Source of the DNA: Phytohabitans rumicis
GTDB lineage: Bacteria; Actinomycetota; Actinomycetes; Mycobacteriales; Micromonosporaceae
Reading direction: 5' to 3'
DNA: 64,000 nt
Assembly: GCF_011764445.1 (NCBI RefSeq)
Contig: NZ_BLPG01000001.1
Span: forward strand, 8,919,316-8,983,315
The notes under the pieces were generated by a model. The model saw only the letters and a list, made by a program, of their open reading frames with translations. It searched no databases and was not told where the DNA came from. Shown in pieces: positions 1 to 8,533 of this stretch. Every line of letters starts with the position of its first letter. Position 1 is the stretch's first letter. A program made the position numbers and the translations under genes.

Positions 1-780
1 CGCCGTGTTCACGCCGACGACCTGGCCGCGGGCGTTCACCAGCGGGCCGCCGGAGTTGCCGGGGTTGATGGACGCGTCGGTCTGCACGGCGCTCTGCCGT
101 GCCGAGTTGCCCAGCCGTACCTGCCGATCCACGGCGCTGACGATGCCGGCCGTGACGCTGCCGGACAGGCCGAGCGGCGAGCCGACCGCCAGCACCGGCT
201 CGCCCACCTTCAGGTCGGCGCTGCGGCCCAGCGTGAGCGGGCGCAGCGTGGTCAGGTCACCGCTCACCTTGATCACCGCGATGTCCGTACGCGACACGCG
301 GCCGACCAGGCGGGCGGTGCGTTCCCGGCCGTCCTGTCCCACGACGGTGATGTCGCCGCCGGCCAGCACGACGTGGCTGTTGGTCATGATGTGGCCCTGG
401 TCGTCCATGACGAAGCCGGAGCCGGTGGCGGCCTCGTCGTCGCTGACCACCTCGATGGACACCACGCCGGCGAGGGCCTGTTCGGCGGCGTTGACCAGGG
501 CGTCCGGCACCGCGGTGTTGGCGGCGACGTTGCGGGTCTGCAGGCCGGGCGCGTTGGCCCACAGCGACGCGTACCAGCCGGCGGCGCCGCCGGTGCCGGC
601 GGACACCACGGCCACGACCAGGCCGGCCACCAGAAGGCGCGGGCCGCGCCCGCGCGGCCGTTGCGGCGGCGGCGAGTCCCACACCGTCCCCGGGGGCAGG
701 TCGGCCCGGTGTCTCGGGTACGACCGCGGCGGCGCGAACTGTGGGCCCTCCAGATCCCGCAGTCCCAGCGGTGATGTCAT
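1..780 (-). CDS. HtrA/DegP-like trypsin-family serine protease, membrane anchored (C-terminus beyond window)
   Basis: The reading frame runs open from an ATG at 780 to base 1, giving 260 codons of a longer gene. A proline-rich cytoplasmic N-terminus is followed by one membrane segment (about residues 48-70) and a chymotrypsin-fold protease domain. The catalytic triad is visible as His136 (NSHVV), Asp166 (RTDIAVIKV) and Ser243 (GNSGGPL). Members of this S1C family degrade or refold misfolded exported proteins, and the domain here should lie outside the membrane. A C-terminal PDZ domain is expected but would lie outside the window. The frame was read by hand on the minus strand. Confidence 0.93.
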   Translation of the reverse strand, partial: MTSPLGLRDLEGPQFAPPRSYPRHRADLPPGTVWDSPPPQRPRGRGPRLLVAGLVVAVVSAGTGGAAGWYASLWANAPGLQTRNVAANTAVPDALVNAAEQALAGVVSIEVVSDDEAATGSGFVMDDQGHIMTNSHVVLAGGDITVVGQDGRERTARLVGRVSRTDIAVIKVSGDLTTLRPLTLGRSADLKVGEPVLAVGSPLGLSGSVTAGIVSAVDRQVRLGNSARQSAVQTDASINPGNSGGPLVNARGQVVGVNTA

Positions 781-919
781 GGCCCCTCCAGCGTCCCGGT
801 CCGTCGCGTAACCGTTGGTACGGATGTTGGGCCCGTTTGGCTGAGTGAAACGCAAAAGAGATTTTCAACGCAGATCAACTACGGTAGGTCCGCACACCGT
901 TTCAGGTCGTTGGGGACCG

Positions 920-1546
920 ATGGACGTGGCACGCATGATTTACGTGTTCGATGCCTACTGTGCGTGGTCGTACGGCTTCGCACAGACCATGGTGGACATT
1001 GCCACCCTGCATCCAGGCATCGAGGTCGAGGTGGTGTCCGGCGGACTGTACGTCGGCCAGGGGCGGGTGCCGATCCGCCAGCTCCGCGACGTACGGGCCA
1101 CGAACCGGCGGATCAGCGACCTCACCGGTGTCTGGTTCGGCGACGGGTACGAGCGGTTGACCGCCGATGGTTCGTTCGTGATGAACTCCGTCGCCGCCGC
1201 CCGCGGGTTCGCCGCTTTGCGCCGGGCCGCGCCGGAGCGGGCGGTCGAGCTGTCGGCCGCCCTGCACGAGGCGTTCTTTGTGGACGGTATGAGCCTGGCC
1301 GAGCCGTCCACGCACAAGCGGATCGCGGTGTCGTACGGCCTGGACGCGGACGCCGTGGTGGCCGGGTTCGACCACCCGTGGTCGCTCGGCGTGGCGCAGG
1401 ACGACTTCGCGAAGGTACGCGAGATGGGCGTGCGGGCGTTCCCGACGCTGCTGGTGCAGGTGGGCGACCGGATGGTGCCGGTGATGGTCGGCGCGGCAAC
1501 GGCCCAGCAGGTCGAGGAGCGGCTCGGCGTCTTCCTGCGCGGCTGA
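920..1546 (+). CDS. DsbA-family thioredoxin-fold protein
   Basis: 208 residues with a DsbA/FrnE-like pattern: beta strand, then YCAWSYGF at residues 13-20, and a cis-proline loop FPTLLVQVG near the C-terminus. The family consensus is CPWCYG, so only the first cysteine (Cys14) of the CxxC pair remains. This argues against simple disulfide exchange and for a monothiol or glutathione-S-transferase-kappa-like role (inference). No signal peptide is seen, so it is probably cytoplasmic. ATG 920 is preferred because sequence upstream is not family-like; ATG 935 is an alternative. It is convergent with the pectinesterase, with a perfect palindrome between them. Confidence 0.8.
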   Translation: MDVARMIYVFDAYCAWSYGFAQTMVDIATLHPGIEVEVVSGGLYVGQGRVPIRQLRDVRATNRRISDLTGVWFGDGYERLTADGSFVMNSVAAARGFAALRRAAPERAVELSAALHEAFFVDGMSLAEPSTHKRIAVSYGLDADAVVAGFDHPWSLGVAQDDFAKVREMGVRAFPTLLVQVGDRMVPVMVGAATAQQVEERLGVFLRG

Positions 1547-1547
1547 C

Positions 1548-1601
1548 GTGATCAGGGCGTCCTTCAAGTCGTCCGGACGACTTGAAGGACGCCCTGATCA
1601 C
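1548..1601. terminator. Perfect 27-bp inverted repeat with no loop, likely bidirectional terminator
   Basis: The arms 1548-1574 and 1575-1601 are exact reverse complements that meet without a spacer. The element begins one base after the DsbA-like stop codon and ends just before the convergent pectinesterase stop. There is no U-tract. Transcription termination in both directions is inferred from position. Confidence 0.7.
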
Positions 1602-1606
1602 GGGGA

Positions 1607-2656
1607 CTAGCGCTCGGGGTGCCAACCGTCCACGCCGGACAGATAGGTGCGCGGGGTCAGCGTGGCGGCTTCGGCGGCGGTCAACTGTGGACGGTCGGCG
1701 CTGGGCACGGCGCCGGCCCCGCGGTTGCGGTACTCGGCGTACCGGGCGTCGCGCCAGGACCAGGTGCCGAAGTCGGTCCACGGTGCGGCGGCGATGACGT
1801 GTGCGCCCAGTGTGGACTCCCGGATGAGGGTCTGCGCGATGGCGTTCGGGTCCTGGCTGGGGTGCCATGGCCGGCCGAGGTAGACGGTGCCGGCCGGGGC
1901 GTCACCGGTGAAGGTGCAGTGGGTGAACAGCAGCCCGTACGGGTTGGCGATGCTGGTGCTGGCCGCCGTGACGTACCCGTTGTTGGTGGTCGATCCGCGG
2001 TCGAGCGAGTGGATGCGGCAGCGGTCGAAGACCGCGGTCGCCCGGCCGAAGATGAAGTCGACGTCGCCCTCGACGTAGCACTTGCGCAGGTAGACCCGCG
2101 CCGGTGTGGCGGCGTCCGGGCTGTTGACGTAGAGCGTGTCCTGGTTGCCGAGGAAGCGCACGTTGTCGAAGACCAGCCGGTCCGCGCGGGTGAGCACCGC
2201 GACCGCCTGCTTGCCGCTGATCTCGGGGTGGGCGGCCTCGTCGAAGCTGTTCGCGAACGTGAGGTTGCGCGCCTGGAAGTCGTGGCCGTCGATGGTGACC
2301 GAGGCGCTGCCGGAGGTGCCCCAGGTGCCGCCGTCCGGCTTGGGGGTGCCGTTGGCGCGGTCGTCGACGATGACCACCTGGGTCGGGTCGGCGCCCTGGC
2401 CGCGGAAGAAGACGTACGGCTTGGTGGCGGGGACGATCACCTGGCCGTGGTAGACACCCGGCTTGATCTTGATGGTGAACGTGCTGGCGTTGCCCGCCGG
2501 TACGGCGTCGACGGCCGCCTGGACGGTCGTGAAGTCCCCGCTGCCGTCTGCGGCGACCGTCACATGCGGGCCCGGCCAGGCCACTGCCGCACCGCCGCCC
2601 GCGCCCGCCGCGACCACGGCGAACACGCCCGCGAACACCGCCGTCATCGCCCGCAT
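1607..2656 (-). CDS. Secreted pectinesterase (carbohydrate esterase family 8)
   Basis: 349 residues with an N-terminal signal peptide (MRAMTAVFAGVFAVV... ending near AWPGP). It hydrolyses methyl esters of homogalacturonan, exposing it to lyases. CE8 motifs are visible: GSGDFTTVQAAVDAVP near the start, the GxYxE-like GVYHGQV, the active-site region GKQAVAVL / FLGNQDTLY, the catalytic-Asp motif VDFIFGRATAVF, and the C-terminal YLGRPWH. ATG 2656 is chosen over the upstream ATG 2704 because a GGGAGG ribosome binding site precedes it and the signal peptide starts there. A LacI-type operator and promoter lie directly upstream. Probably works with the pectate lyase at 13800. Confidence 0.95.
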   Translation of the reverse strand: MRAMTAVFAGVFAVVAAGAGGGAAVAWPGPHVTVAADGSGDFTTVQAAVDAVPAGNASTFTIKIKPGVYHGQVIVPATKPYVFFRGQGADPTQVVIVDDRANGTPKPDGGTWGTSGSASVTIDGHDFQARNLTFANSFDEAAHPEISGKQAVAVLTRADRLVFDNVRFLGNQDTLYVNSPDAATPARVYLRKCYVEGDVDFIFGRATAVFDRCRIHSLDRGSTTNNGYVTAASTSIANPYGLLFTHCTFTGDAPAGTVYLGRPWHPSQDPNAIAQTLIRESTLGAHVIAAAPWTDFGTWSWRDARYAEYRNRGAGAVPSADRPQLTAAEAATLTPRTYLSGVDGWHPER

Positions 2657-2676
2657 AAATGGCCTCCCGCTGCTGA

Positions 2677-2728
2677 GGAAAGGGCTTTCCAGTGGGAAAA
2701 CCATAGATGTCTATAGGTGGCCCGTCAA
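2677..2728 (-). promoter_or_regulatory. Pectinesterase promoter and LacI-type operator
   Basis: On the minus strand a -35 TTGACG (2728-2723) and -10 TATGGT (2705-2700) are separated by exactly 17 bp. The palindrome GGAAAGCCCTTTCC (2690-2677) follows at the expected transcription start. It differs by one base from the perfect operator before the pectate lyase gene. Repression by a LacI-family sugar regulator is inferred; the regulator gene is not in this window. Confidence 0.7.
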
Positions 2729-2912
2729 CTAGGCGGAAAATTGGCTGGGATGTGAACAGAAGGGGCCCATGTGATCTGTGGGACAGAAGTTCCGACAGAA
2801 TTATGGACACGCGGCGTCCAATAAACTACTTTGCCCAGGGGGCAGCGGAAGCGACACGTACTGCGCGGCCTGCCGGAACGATTCACTGGGCATGCGGGCG
2901 AGGTGGTGCGCG

Positions 2913-4727
2913 ATGGGGAGGCACGCACGGCTCGACGTGGTTGACGTCGGCACGGTCGCCGCCGCGCGCGGCGGGGACAAGCGGTCGCTGGACGACCTGG
3001 TCGCCGAGCACCTGCCGCTGGTCTACAACATCGTCGGCCGGGCCCTGGACGGCCACCCCGACGTGGACGACGTGGTGCAGGAGACGATGCTGCGGGTCGT
3101 CCGCAAGCTGGACAGCCTGCGCGACTCCAGCCGGTTCCGGTCCTGGCTGGTGGCGATCGCGATGCAGCAGATCCGGGCCCGGGCGAGGGCGCGGCAGGAG
3201 ATGTTCGCCCGCAGCGGGCTGGAGGAGGCCGGCGACCTCGCCGACCCGTCCGCCGACTTCGTCGACCTCACGATCACCGAGCTCGGCCTGACCGGGCAGC
3301 GCAAGGAGGTCGCCGAGGCCACCCGGTGGCTCGACCCGGACGACCGGCGGCTGTTGACGCTGTGGTGGCAGGAGGCCGCGGGCGAGCTGACCCGCGACGA
3401 GCTCGCCGCCGCGCTGAAGATCAGCACGCCGCACGCCGCCGTCCGCGTCCAGCGGATGAAGACCCAGTTGCAGTCCGCCCGGGTCGTGGTGCGGGCGCTG
3501 TGGTCGGACCGGCACTGCACCGACCTGATCGACATGCTGGAGGGCTGGGACGCCAAGCCCAGCACGCTGTGGCGCAAGCGCCTGGTCCGGCACACGAAAG
3601 CCTGCCGCGAGTGCGGCCGGCACTGGGCCGACCTGGTCCCCGCCGAGCGCCTGTTAGCCGGCATCTCGCTCCTGCCGATCCCGATCGAGCTGGCCGCCCG
3701 CCTCGGCGACACCGCGCAGGGCCTCGTCGTCGCGGACGCCACCGCGGACGGGCTGAGCGGCGGTGCCGACGCGCCGGACGGGGAGGGCTGGCTCGGTCAG
3801 GCCCGCGACCAGCTCGCCCAGCGGCCCGGGGCCCGCGCCGCCCTGTACGCCGGCGCCGTGGTCCTCGCGATCGGCGGCGTCTACCTGCTCGTACCCGATG
3901 GTCCGGCCGACCCGCCGGGCGCCGCCGCGCCGCCGGTGGCCACCAGTGCCGCCGCGGAGCCGTCGCCGAGCGCCGCGGACAGCGGGCGCGGCGCGCGCGC
4001 CCAGCTTCCCGAGGAACGCGCACCGGTGCCGGTCGACGTGGCGCCGAAGCCCGGGTACGGCAGCAATGTGGACGGTCCGGACCCCGCGCCACCCGCGGAC
4101 AGGAAGCCCGGGGCACTGCCGCGGCGGCCCGAGGGCGCACGCGTCCAGCCGGTGGGCGGCTCGTACTGGCAGCCGTACCCGGGGCAGCCGATGATGCTGC
4201 AACAGCGCGGGCAGAAGGTGACCCTGCGGGGCCAGGGCTACTTCCACGTCGGCTGGGCGGTCGCGTACTACAACTGCGGCGGCGAGATCGCGATGCCGAC
4301 GTGGACCGGGCTGAAGGGCAAGCTCTTCCACGCCGGGTCCGGCGGCGGTCGCCGCATGGACGACGGCATGCCCGGCACCACCACGCCGGGGTACACCTGG
4401 ATGGGCCGGCCGGGCAGCGACCCGGCCCGGCTGCCATCCGGCGCCCAGCAGATGTGGCAGGCGGAGTTCTACTACCTGGACGGCGAGGTGACCCTGCACC
4501 ACAACGAGCGCAGCGGCACCTCCGCCGACTACGACCTGACCGTCACGCCGACGACGTGGAGCGGGGTGACCCAGGACCTGCGCCAGGGGCCCGACTACCA
4601 GCGCGGCGCCATCCGGTACGGGCACGTGCGGGACACCGGTTCCGACGGCGCGCCGGTGCCCCAGTACCTGACCAGGTCGACGCCGGCCGACCCGAGCCGG
4701 GTGCCGCAGCGGTCGATGGTGACCTAG
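2913..4727 (+). CDS. ECF-type sigma factor fused to ZAS-like anti-sigma, membrane and exported C-terminal domain
   Basis: 604 residues. Residues about 30-100 match sigma region 2 (HLPLVYNIVGRALDGHPDVDDVVQ and RFRSWLVAIAMQQ). Residues about 140-195 match region 4 (LDPDDRRLLTLWW, ELAAALKISTPHAAVRVQRMK). They are followed by an H-x3-C-x2-C motif (His227, Cys231, Cys234) as in zinc-binding anti-sigma domains, a single membrane segment (about 309-328) and a proline-rich linker. The C-terminal domain of about 180 residues is unrecognised and rich in Trp, Tyr and Gly. The protein thus appears to carry sensor, anchor, anti-sigma and sigma in one chain. ATG 2913 follows GAGGTGG; the ATG at 2892 is possible. 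The stop TAG lies inside a long inverted repeat. Confidence 0.85.
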   Translation: MGRHARLDVVDVGTVAAARGGDKRSLDDLVAEHLPLVYNIVGRALDGHPDVDDVVQETMLRVVRKLDSLRDSSRFRSWLVAIAMQQIRARARARQEMFARSGLEEAGDLADPSADFVDLTITELGLTGQRKEVAEATRWLDPDDRRLLTLWWQEAAGELTRDELAAALKISTPHAAVRVQRMKTQLQSARVVVRALWSDRHCTDLIDMLEGWDAKPSTLWRKRLVRHTKACRECGRHWADLVPAERLLAGISLLPIPIELAARLGDTAQGLVVADATADGLSGGADAPDGEGWLGQARDQLAQRPGARAALYAGAVVLAIGGVYLLVPDGPADPPGAAAPPVATSAAAEPSPSAADSGRGARAQLPEERAPVPVDVAPKPGYGSNVDGPDPAPPADRKPGALPRRPEGARVQPVGGSYWQPYPGQPMMLQQRGQKVTLRGQGYFHVGWAVAYYNCGGEIAMPTWTGLKGKLFHAGSGGGRRMDDGMPGTTTPGYTWMGRPGSDPARLPSGAQQMWQAEFYYLDGEVTLHHNERSGTSADYDLTVTPTTWSGVTQDLRQGPDYQRGAIRYGHVRDTGSDGAPVPQYLTRSTPADPSRVPQRSMVT

Positions 4728-4892
4728 GGCCCGTTTTATAAGGGCTGGCCGGCCTGCGGCGGACCCAGACGACGACCGGCGGCACCGGTCGAAAGGCCGC
4801 ATACAACACCGGTATGCGACCTTCCGCCCGGCTTGCCGGATCGCCGCCTGGGCCTCGCCTCGGCTCGACCGACCCTTATAAAACGGGCCCTA
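4725..4892. repeat. 168-bp element with perfect 20-bp terminal inverted repeats
   Basis: Arms 4725-4744 and 4873-4892 are exact reverse complements, each beginning TAGGGCCCGTTTTATAAGGG. The left arm supplies the TAG stop of the sigma factor and the right arm supplies the TAG stop of the convergent TetR gene. The 128-bp centre contains a smaller hairpin (CGCATAC / GTATGCG near 4799-4820). It could be a bidirectional terminator or a non-autonomous MITE-like insertion. No target duplication was recognised and no second copy was seen in this window. Confidence 0.8.
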
Positions 4893-5525
4893 GCTCGCGG
4901 TGCCGGCGTCGGCGGTGCGCAGGCCGTGCAGGACCATGTCGACGATCTGGTTGACGTACACCTCGGTGCGGTAGGCGACGTCTTCGTCCGGCGCGGGCGG
5001 GGCCATCGACACCTGGACGGTCGCGACCCCGAAGAGCGTGCCGAGCACCAGCGCGGGGGAGGTCGACGCGGGCAGCTCGCCGCGGGCCGCCGCCGACCGG
5101 ACCATGTCCTCGACCATCTTCACGCTGCCGAACAGGTAGAAGTTTTGCAGCTCGGCGAACAGGTCGGGGTAGGTGCGGGCGTCCAGCCACAGCCGCATGA
5201 TCGCCAGGCCCGCCCAGCCCCAGTACATGCGGAAGACGTACCGGGCCATCGCCTTGAGGTCTTCGCGCAGGTCGCCGGTGTGGGTCCAGCCGCGGAACGG
5301 CTCGAGCCGGTCGCGCATCGCGGCCAGCAGCAGCTCGCGCTTGTCGCGCCAGCGCAAGTAGACCGACGCCTTTCCGACACCGGAACGGCGGGCCACCTCG
5401 TCGAGGGTGAAGCCGGCCCAGCCCTTCTCGGCGAAGACCAGGACGACGACGCTGTAGACCCGCGCCTCCATCTCGGGGTCGCGGGGGCGGCCGCGCTGCC
5501 GCCGTAGGGCCCCCGAATCGTCCAC
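4890..5525 (-). CDS. TetR-family transcriptional regulator
   Basis: 211 residues. The N-terminal helix-turn-helix is typical of TetR (FTLDEVARRSGVGKASVYLRW, residues about 39-59, followed by KRELLLAAM). The C-terminal ligand-binding half is all-helical and poorly conserved, so the ligand and targets are unknown. The start is GTG 5525. It diverges from the GGDEF/EAL gene across a 474-bp gap, which could hold its operator. Its 3' end overlaps the terminal inverted repeat. Confidence 0.92.
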   Translation of the reverse strand: MDDSGALRRQRGRPRDPEMEARVYSVVVLVFAEKGWAGFTLDEVARRSGVGKASVYLRWRDKRELLLAAMRDRLEPFRGWTHTGDLREDLKAMARYVFRMYWGWAGLAIMRLWLDARTYPDLFAELQNFYLFGSVKMVEDMVRSAAARGELPASTSPALVLGTLFGVATVQVSMAPPAPDEDVAYRTEVYVNQIVDMVLHGLRTADAGTAS

Positions 5526-5999
5526 CGCGCGAGCTTATCCGGCGCCCGAAGCGCAGGTCGCACCGGCTATGGGTCCGATGTGCCCCGGCCCGCGCAGGTA
5601 GGCGTCCACATGGGGTCGAACCGCGTCGATGCGGTGATGTCCGCCATGATTCCGCCGGTGAGACGTGCGCATCAGCGTTGAACCACTGATGCCGGTGGTG
5701 CGTGAGCTGGGTAAAGTGCCGATCCGACGGTTGCGGAGCGTTCCGAGAAAGGGACGCAACGTAACAACACCGCCGGAATAGGCTTAGTCTGCTCTAAAAG
5801 ACGTTTTCAGCTTCCAATCCGGCATGACTGCTCCTTACCGTGTCCCGGGGTTGTACGGGAAGGAGGGGCGGTCATGACGCGCGGATGGGACTGGGACTAA
5901 GTGCGGTGAGAGGGTGTCGATCTCACTCTGCGCTGCGGTAGCCTGACCGGATGTCGACCGGTCGATGGAAACGCTCCACAGTGGAGAGAGCAGGTTGGC
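5526..5999. other. 474-bp intergenic region between TetR and GGDEF/EAL genes
   Basis: This divergent promoter region has lower GC than its flanks, with stretches such as GCTCTAAAAGACG near 5790. The only coding signal found is the 8-codon ORF at 5874. No recognisable riboswitch or long palindrome was found. Confidence 0.5.
5874..5900 (+). CDS. Possible 8-codon leader peptide MTRGWDWD
   Basis: An ATG is preceded by a strong GGAAGGAGGGG ribosome binding site about 4-8 bases away. The frame reads Met-Thr-Arg-Gly-Trp-Asp-Trp-Asp then TAA, about 100 bases upstream of the GGDEF/EAL start. The good ribosome binding site and paired Trp codons suggest a regulatory upstream ORF. This is inferred from sequence alone; chance cannot be excluded at this length. 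Confidence 0.35.
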   Translation: MTRGWDWD

Positions 6000-8471
6000 G
6001 TGCGCAAGGGTGAGACCGGGCAGCTACGGCTGTTGACCGGTCTCGTCCTGCTTCTGGCCATCGGTTGCCTCGCGTGGGCCCTCGCCCACCTCTCCCCGCC
6101 GTCCCGGACCGAGATCCCGTACCTGGTGGTGGCCCTCGGCCTGATCGCCGTCGGCGTCGGCTGCTCCGCGCCGGTGCGCATCCGCACCGAGACGCGCCTG
6201 ACCTCCATCACCGCCGCGGTGCTCATCGCGGCCCTGATCCTGCCGCCCGCCTGGGTGATCGTCTGCACCGCGTCCGCCGCGGCCGTCACCCGCGCCGCGT
6301 TCCGCCGGCGCAGCGCCACCTGGGTACACAAGGCCCTGCACAACACCGGCAAGGACGTCCTCGCCGCGGCCGCCGCGACCGGCGCGGTCGCCATCGCCGG
6401 CGTCCACCCGGCCCCCACCGGCACCGACCTCCTTCGCGAGTGGACCGCGTACGCGTTGGCCCTGCTGCTGGCGGCGGTGGCGTACACCGTCGTCGAGGAG
6501 GTGCTGACCGGCACGACCCTGTCCCTTGCCACCGGCCGCACGTGGGGCCAGGTGACGCGCACCGACTGGGACGTCCGGGCCGGCATCAACGCGGCCAGCT
6601 TTCTGCTCGCGGCCGGGGCCATCCCGCTGGCCGTCATCGACCCGTGGCTGATGATCGTGATCCCGCCGGCGCTGCTCGTGCTGTACCTCGTCTACATGCA
6701 CCGGCTGCACCTGCGCGCCGAGCGGCACACCTGGGAGCAGCTCGCCGCCGCCACCGACGCGCTCAACGACGTCGACCTCAAGGGCGTGCTGCACACCGCC
6801 GCCCAGGGCGCGGTCGCGCTCTTCAACGCCCGCCAGGCGCAGGTCGAGCTGTGGGACGCGGAGCCGCCGCGGGTGGTCCGGGCCGGCGCCGGCAAGATCG
6901 TCTACGACGGCCCCGCGGCCGACGCCCCGCCGCCGGCCGCCCTCACCGCGAGCCGGGTGCTCGGCGGCCGGGACGGCGCCGCGATCGGCGTCCTGCGGCT
7001 GGCCCTGCCGCCCGCCGCCGGCCTGAGCGGCCGGGAGGAGAGCACGCTGCGCGCGTACGCCGCGTCGCTCACCACGGCGGTGCACAACGCGCGGGCGTAC
7101 GAGTGCCTCGCCGACCAGGCCGACCGGCACGCCCGCGACGCCCGGATCGACCCGCTCACCGGGCTGGCCAACCGCCGCCAGCTGCTCGACCTCATCGCGG
7201 CCGGGCAGCAGCCGCCCACCAGTGGCACCACGGCGCTGGCGCTGGTCGACCTCAACCGCTTCAAGGAGGTCAACGACACGCTCGGCCACGCCCTCGGCGA
7301 CCAGCTCCTGGTCGAGGTCGGCGGCCGGCTGCGGGCGGCCGCCACCGCGGCGAAGGCCGCCGTGGCCCGGCTCGGCGGCGACGAGTTCGCGATCCTGCTC
7401 AGCAACCTGCCCGCCCCGGCGACCGCGCTGCACCGGGCCCGGCGGATCCTCGACTGCCTGCGCGAGCCGGTCGGTCTCGCCGGCATGCAGGTCACCGTGC
7501 AGGCGAGCGCCGGCATCGCGCTGGCCAGCCCCGGCATGAGCGCGGGCGAGCTGCTGCGCCGGGCCGACGTCGCGATGTACCAGGCCAAGCGCGCCGGGAT
7601 GGCCATCGTGGACTACCAGCAGGGCCGGGACACCGCCGACCACCGCCGGCTCTCGCTCGGTGGCGAGCTGGCCCGGGCCGTGGCCGGTGGCGAGTTCACC
7701 GTCGACTTCCAGCCGATCGTCGACCTCGGCAGCGGCGAGGCGGTCGGTGCGCAGGCGCTGCCCCGGTGGCGGCATCCCCGGCACGGCGACCTGCCGCCGG
7801 AGCTGTGGCGGCCGCTGGTCGAGCGGTCCGACCTGTTCGGCGCGTTCACCGCCGGGGTGCTGCGGCAGGCCCTCGCCGGGCTGCGCCAGTGGCGGGCGGC
7901 CGGGTTCGAGCTGGCCCTCGCGCTGAACGTGTCCCCGCACAGCCTCCTCGACCCGACGTTCTCCGGGCTGGTCCTGACCGAGCTGCGCGCGCACCGGATC
8001 GAGCCGGCGGCCCTGGTGCTGGAGCTCGCCGAGACCACCTCGGTCGGGCAGCTCCAGACGGTCGGCGAGGTGCTCGCCGGGCTGCGTGCCGCCGGCGTAC
8101 GGTTCGCCCTGGCCGACTTCGGCACCGGCCACTCCTCGCTGGCGGTGGTGTCCGAGGTGCCCGTCCACGAGCTGAAGATCGACCAGACGTTCGTGGCCGC
8201 GATGCGCGCCTCCGCGCAGGCGGCGGCCGCGGTGCGGTCCACAGTGGAGCTTGGCCGCTCGCTCGGGCTGGACGTGGTCGCCGAGGGCGTGGAGACCGCC
8301 GAGCAGCGGCGGGCGCTGTGGGAGCTCGGGTGCACGGCGGGGCAGGGCCAGCTGTTCGGCCCGCCGTCCGGCGCCGACGAGCTGCTCGCCGCGCTGCGAG
8401 CCGGCGCGCTCGCGCCGCCGCTGCACCTTGGCGCGCGGGTGATCGCGATGCGCCACCGCCCGACCGCGTGA
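6000..8471 (+). CDS. Membrane GGDEF-EAL protein (diguanylate cyclase with degenerate EAL domain)
   Basis: 823 residues from GTG 6000. Several membrane helices occupy roughly residues 1-215, followed by a GAF-like region (about 240-370), a GGDEF domain and an EAL domain. The GGDEF signature is intact (residues 459-463), so c-di-GMP synthesis is plausible. No RxxD inhibitory site is visible before it. The EAL motif reads QAL (Gln585 replaces the metal-binding Glu) and the conserved DDFGTG reads ADFGTG (Ala705). ELAETT, KIDQTFV and VAEGVET remain. Phosphodiesterase activity is therefore doubtful and the domain may only bind c-di-GMP. Convergent with the TPP enzyme gene. Confidence 0.92.
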   Translation: MRKGETGQLRLLTGLVLLLAIGCLAWALAHLSPPSRTEIPYLVVALGLIAVGVGCSAPVRIRTETRLTSITAAVLIAALILPPAWVIVCTASAAAVTRAAFRRRSATWVHKALHNTGKDVLAAAAATGAVAIAGVHPAPTGTDLLREWTAYALALLLAAVAYTVVEEVLTGTTLSLATGRTWGQVTRTDWDVRAGINAASFLLAAGAIPLAVIDPWLMIVIPPALLVLYLVYMHRLHLRAERHTWEQLAAATDALNDVDLKGVLHTAAQGAVALFNARQAQVELWDAEPPRVVRAGAGKIVYDGPAADAPPPAALTASRVLGGRDGAAIGVLRLALPPAAGLSGREESTLRAYAASLTTAVHNARAYECLADQADRHARDARIDPLTGLANRRQLLDLIAAGQQPPTSGTTALALVDLNRFKEVNDTLGHALGDQLLVEVGGRLRAAATAAKAAVARLGGDEFAILLSNLPAPATALHRARRILDCLREPVGLAGMQVTVQASAGIALASPGMSAGELLRRADVAMYQAKRAGMAIVDYQQGRDTADHRRLSLGGELARAVAGGEFTVDFQPIVDLGSGEAVGAQALPRWRHPRHGDLPPELWRPLVERSDLFGAFTAGVLRQALAGLRQWRAAGFELALALNVSPHSLLDPTFSGLVLTELRAHRIEPAALVLELAETTSVGQLQTVGEVLAGLRAAGVRFALADFGTGHSSLAVVSEVPVHELKIDQTFVAAMRASAQAAAAVRSTVELGRSLGLDVVAEGVETAEQRRALWELGCTAGQGQLFGPPSGADELLAALRAGALAPPLHLGARVIAMRHRPTA

Positions 8472-8531
8472 GTGCAAGGAAGGGCCCCTTGCTATGCAAA
8501 AAGCGATAGCAAGGGGCCCTTCCTTGCACTC
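8470..8531. terminator. 62-bp perfect palindrome, family B copy 1, between convergent genes
   Basis: 26-bp arms (8470-8495 and 8506-8531) enclose a 10-base loop GCAAAAAGCG. The stop TGA of the GGDEF/EAL gene lies partly in the left arm. Related copies with the same loop are at 56189-56240 and 61162-61217. Bidirectional termination is inferred. Confidence 0.8.
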
Positions 8532-8533
8532 GC

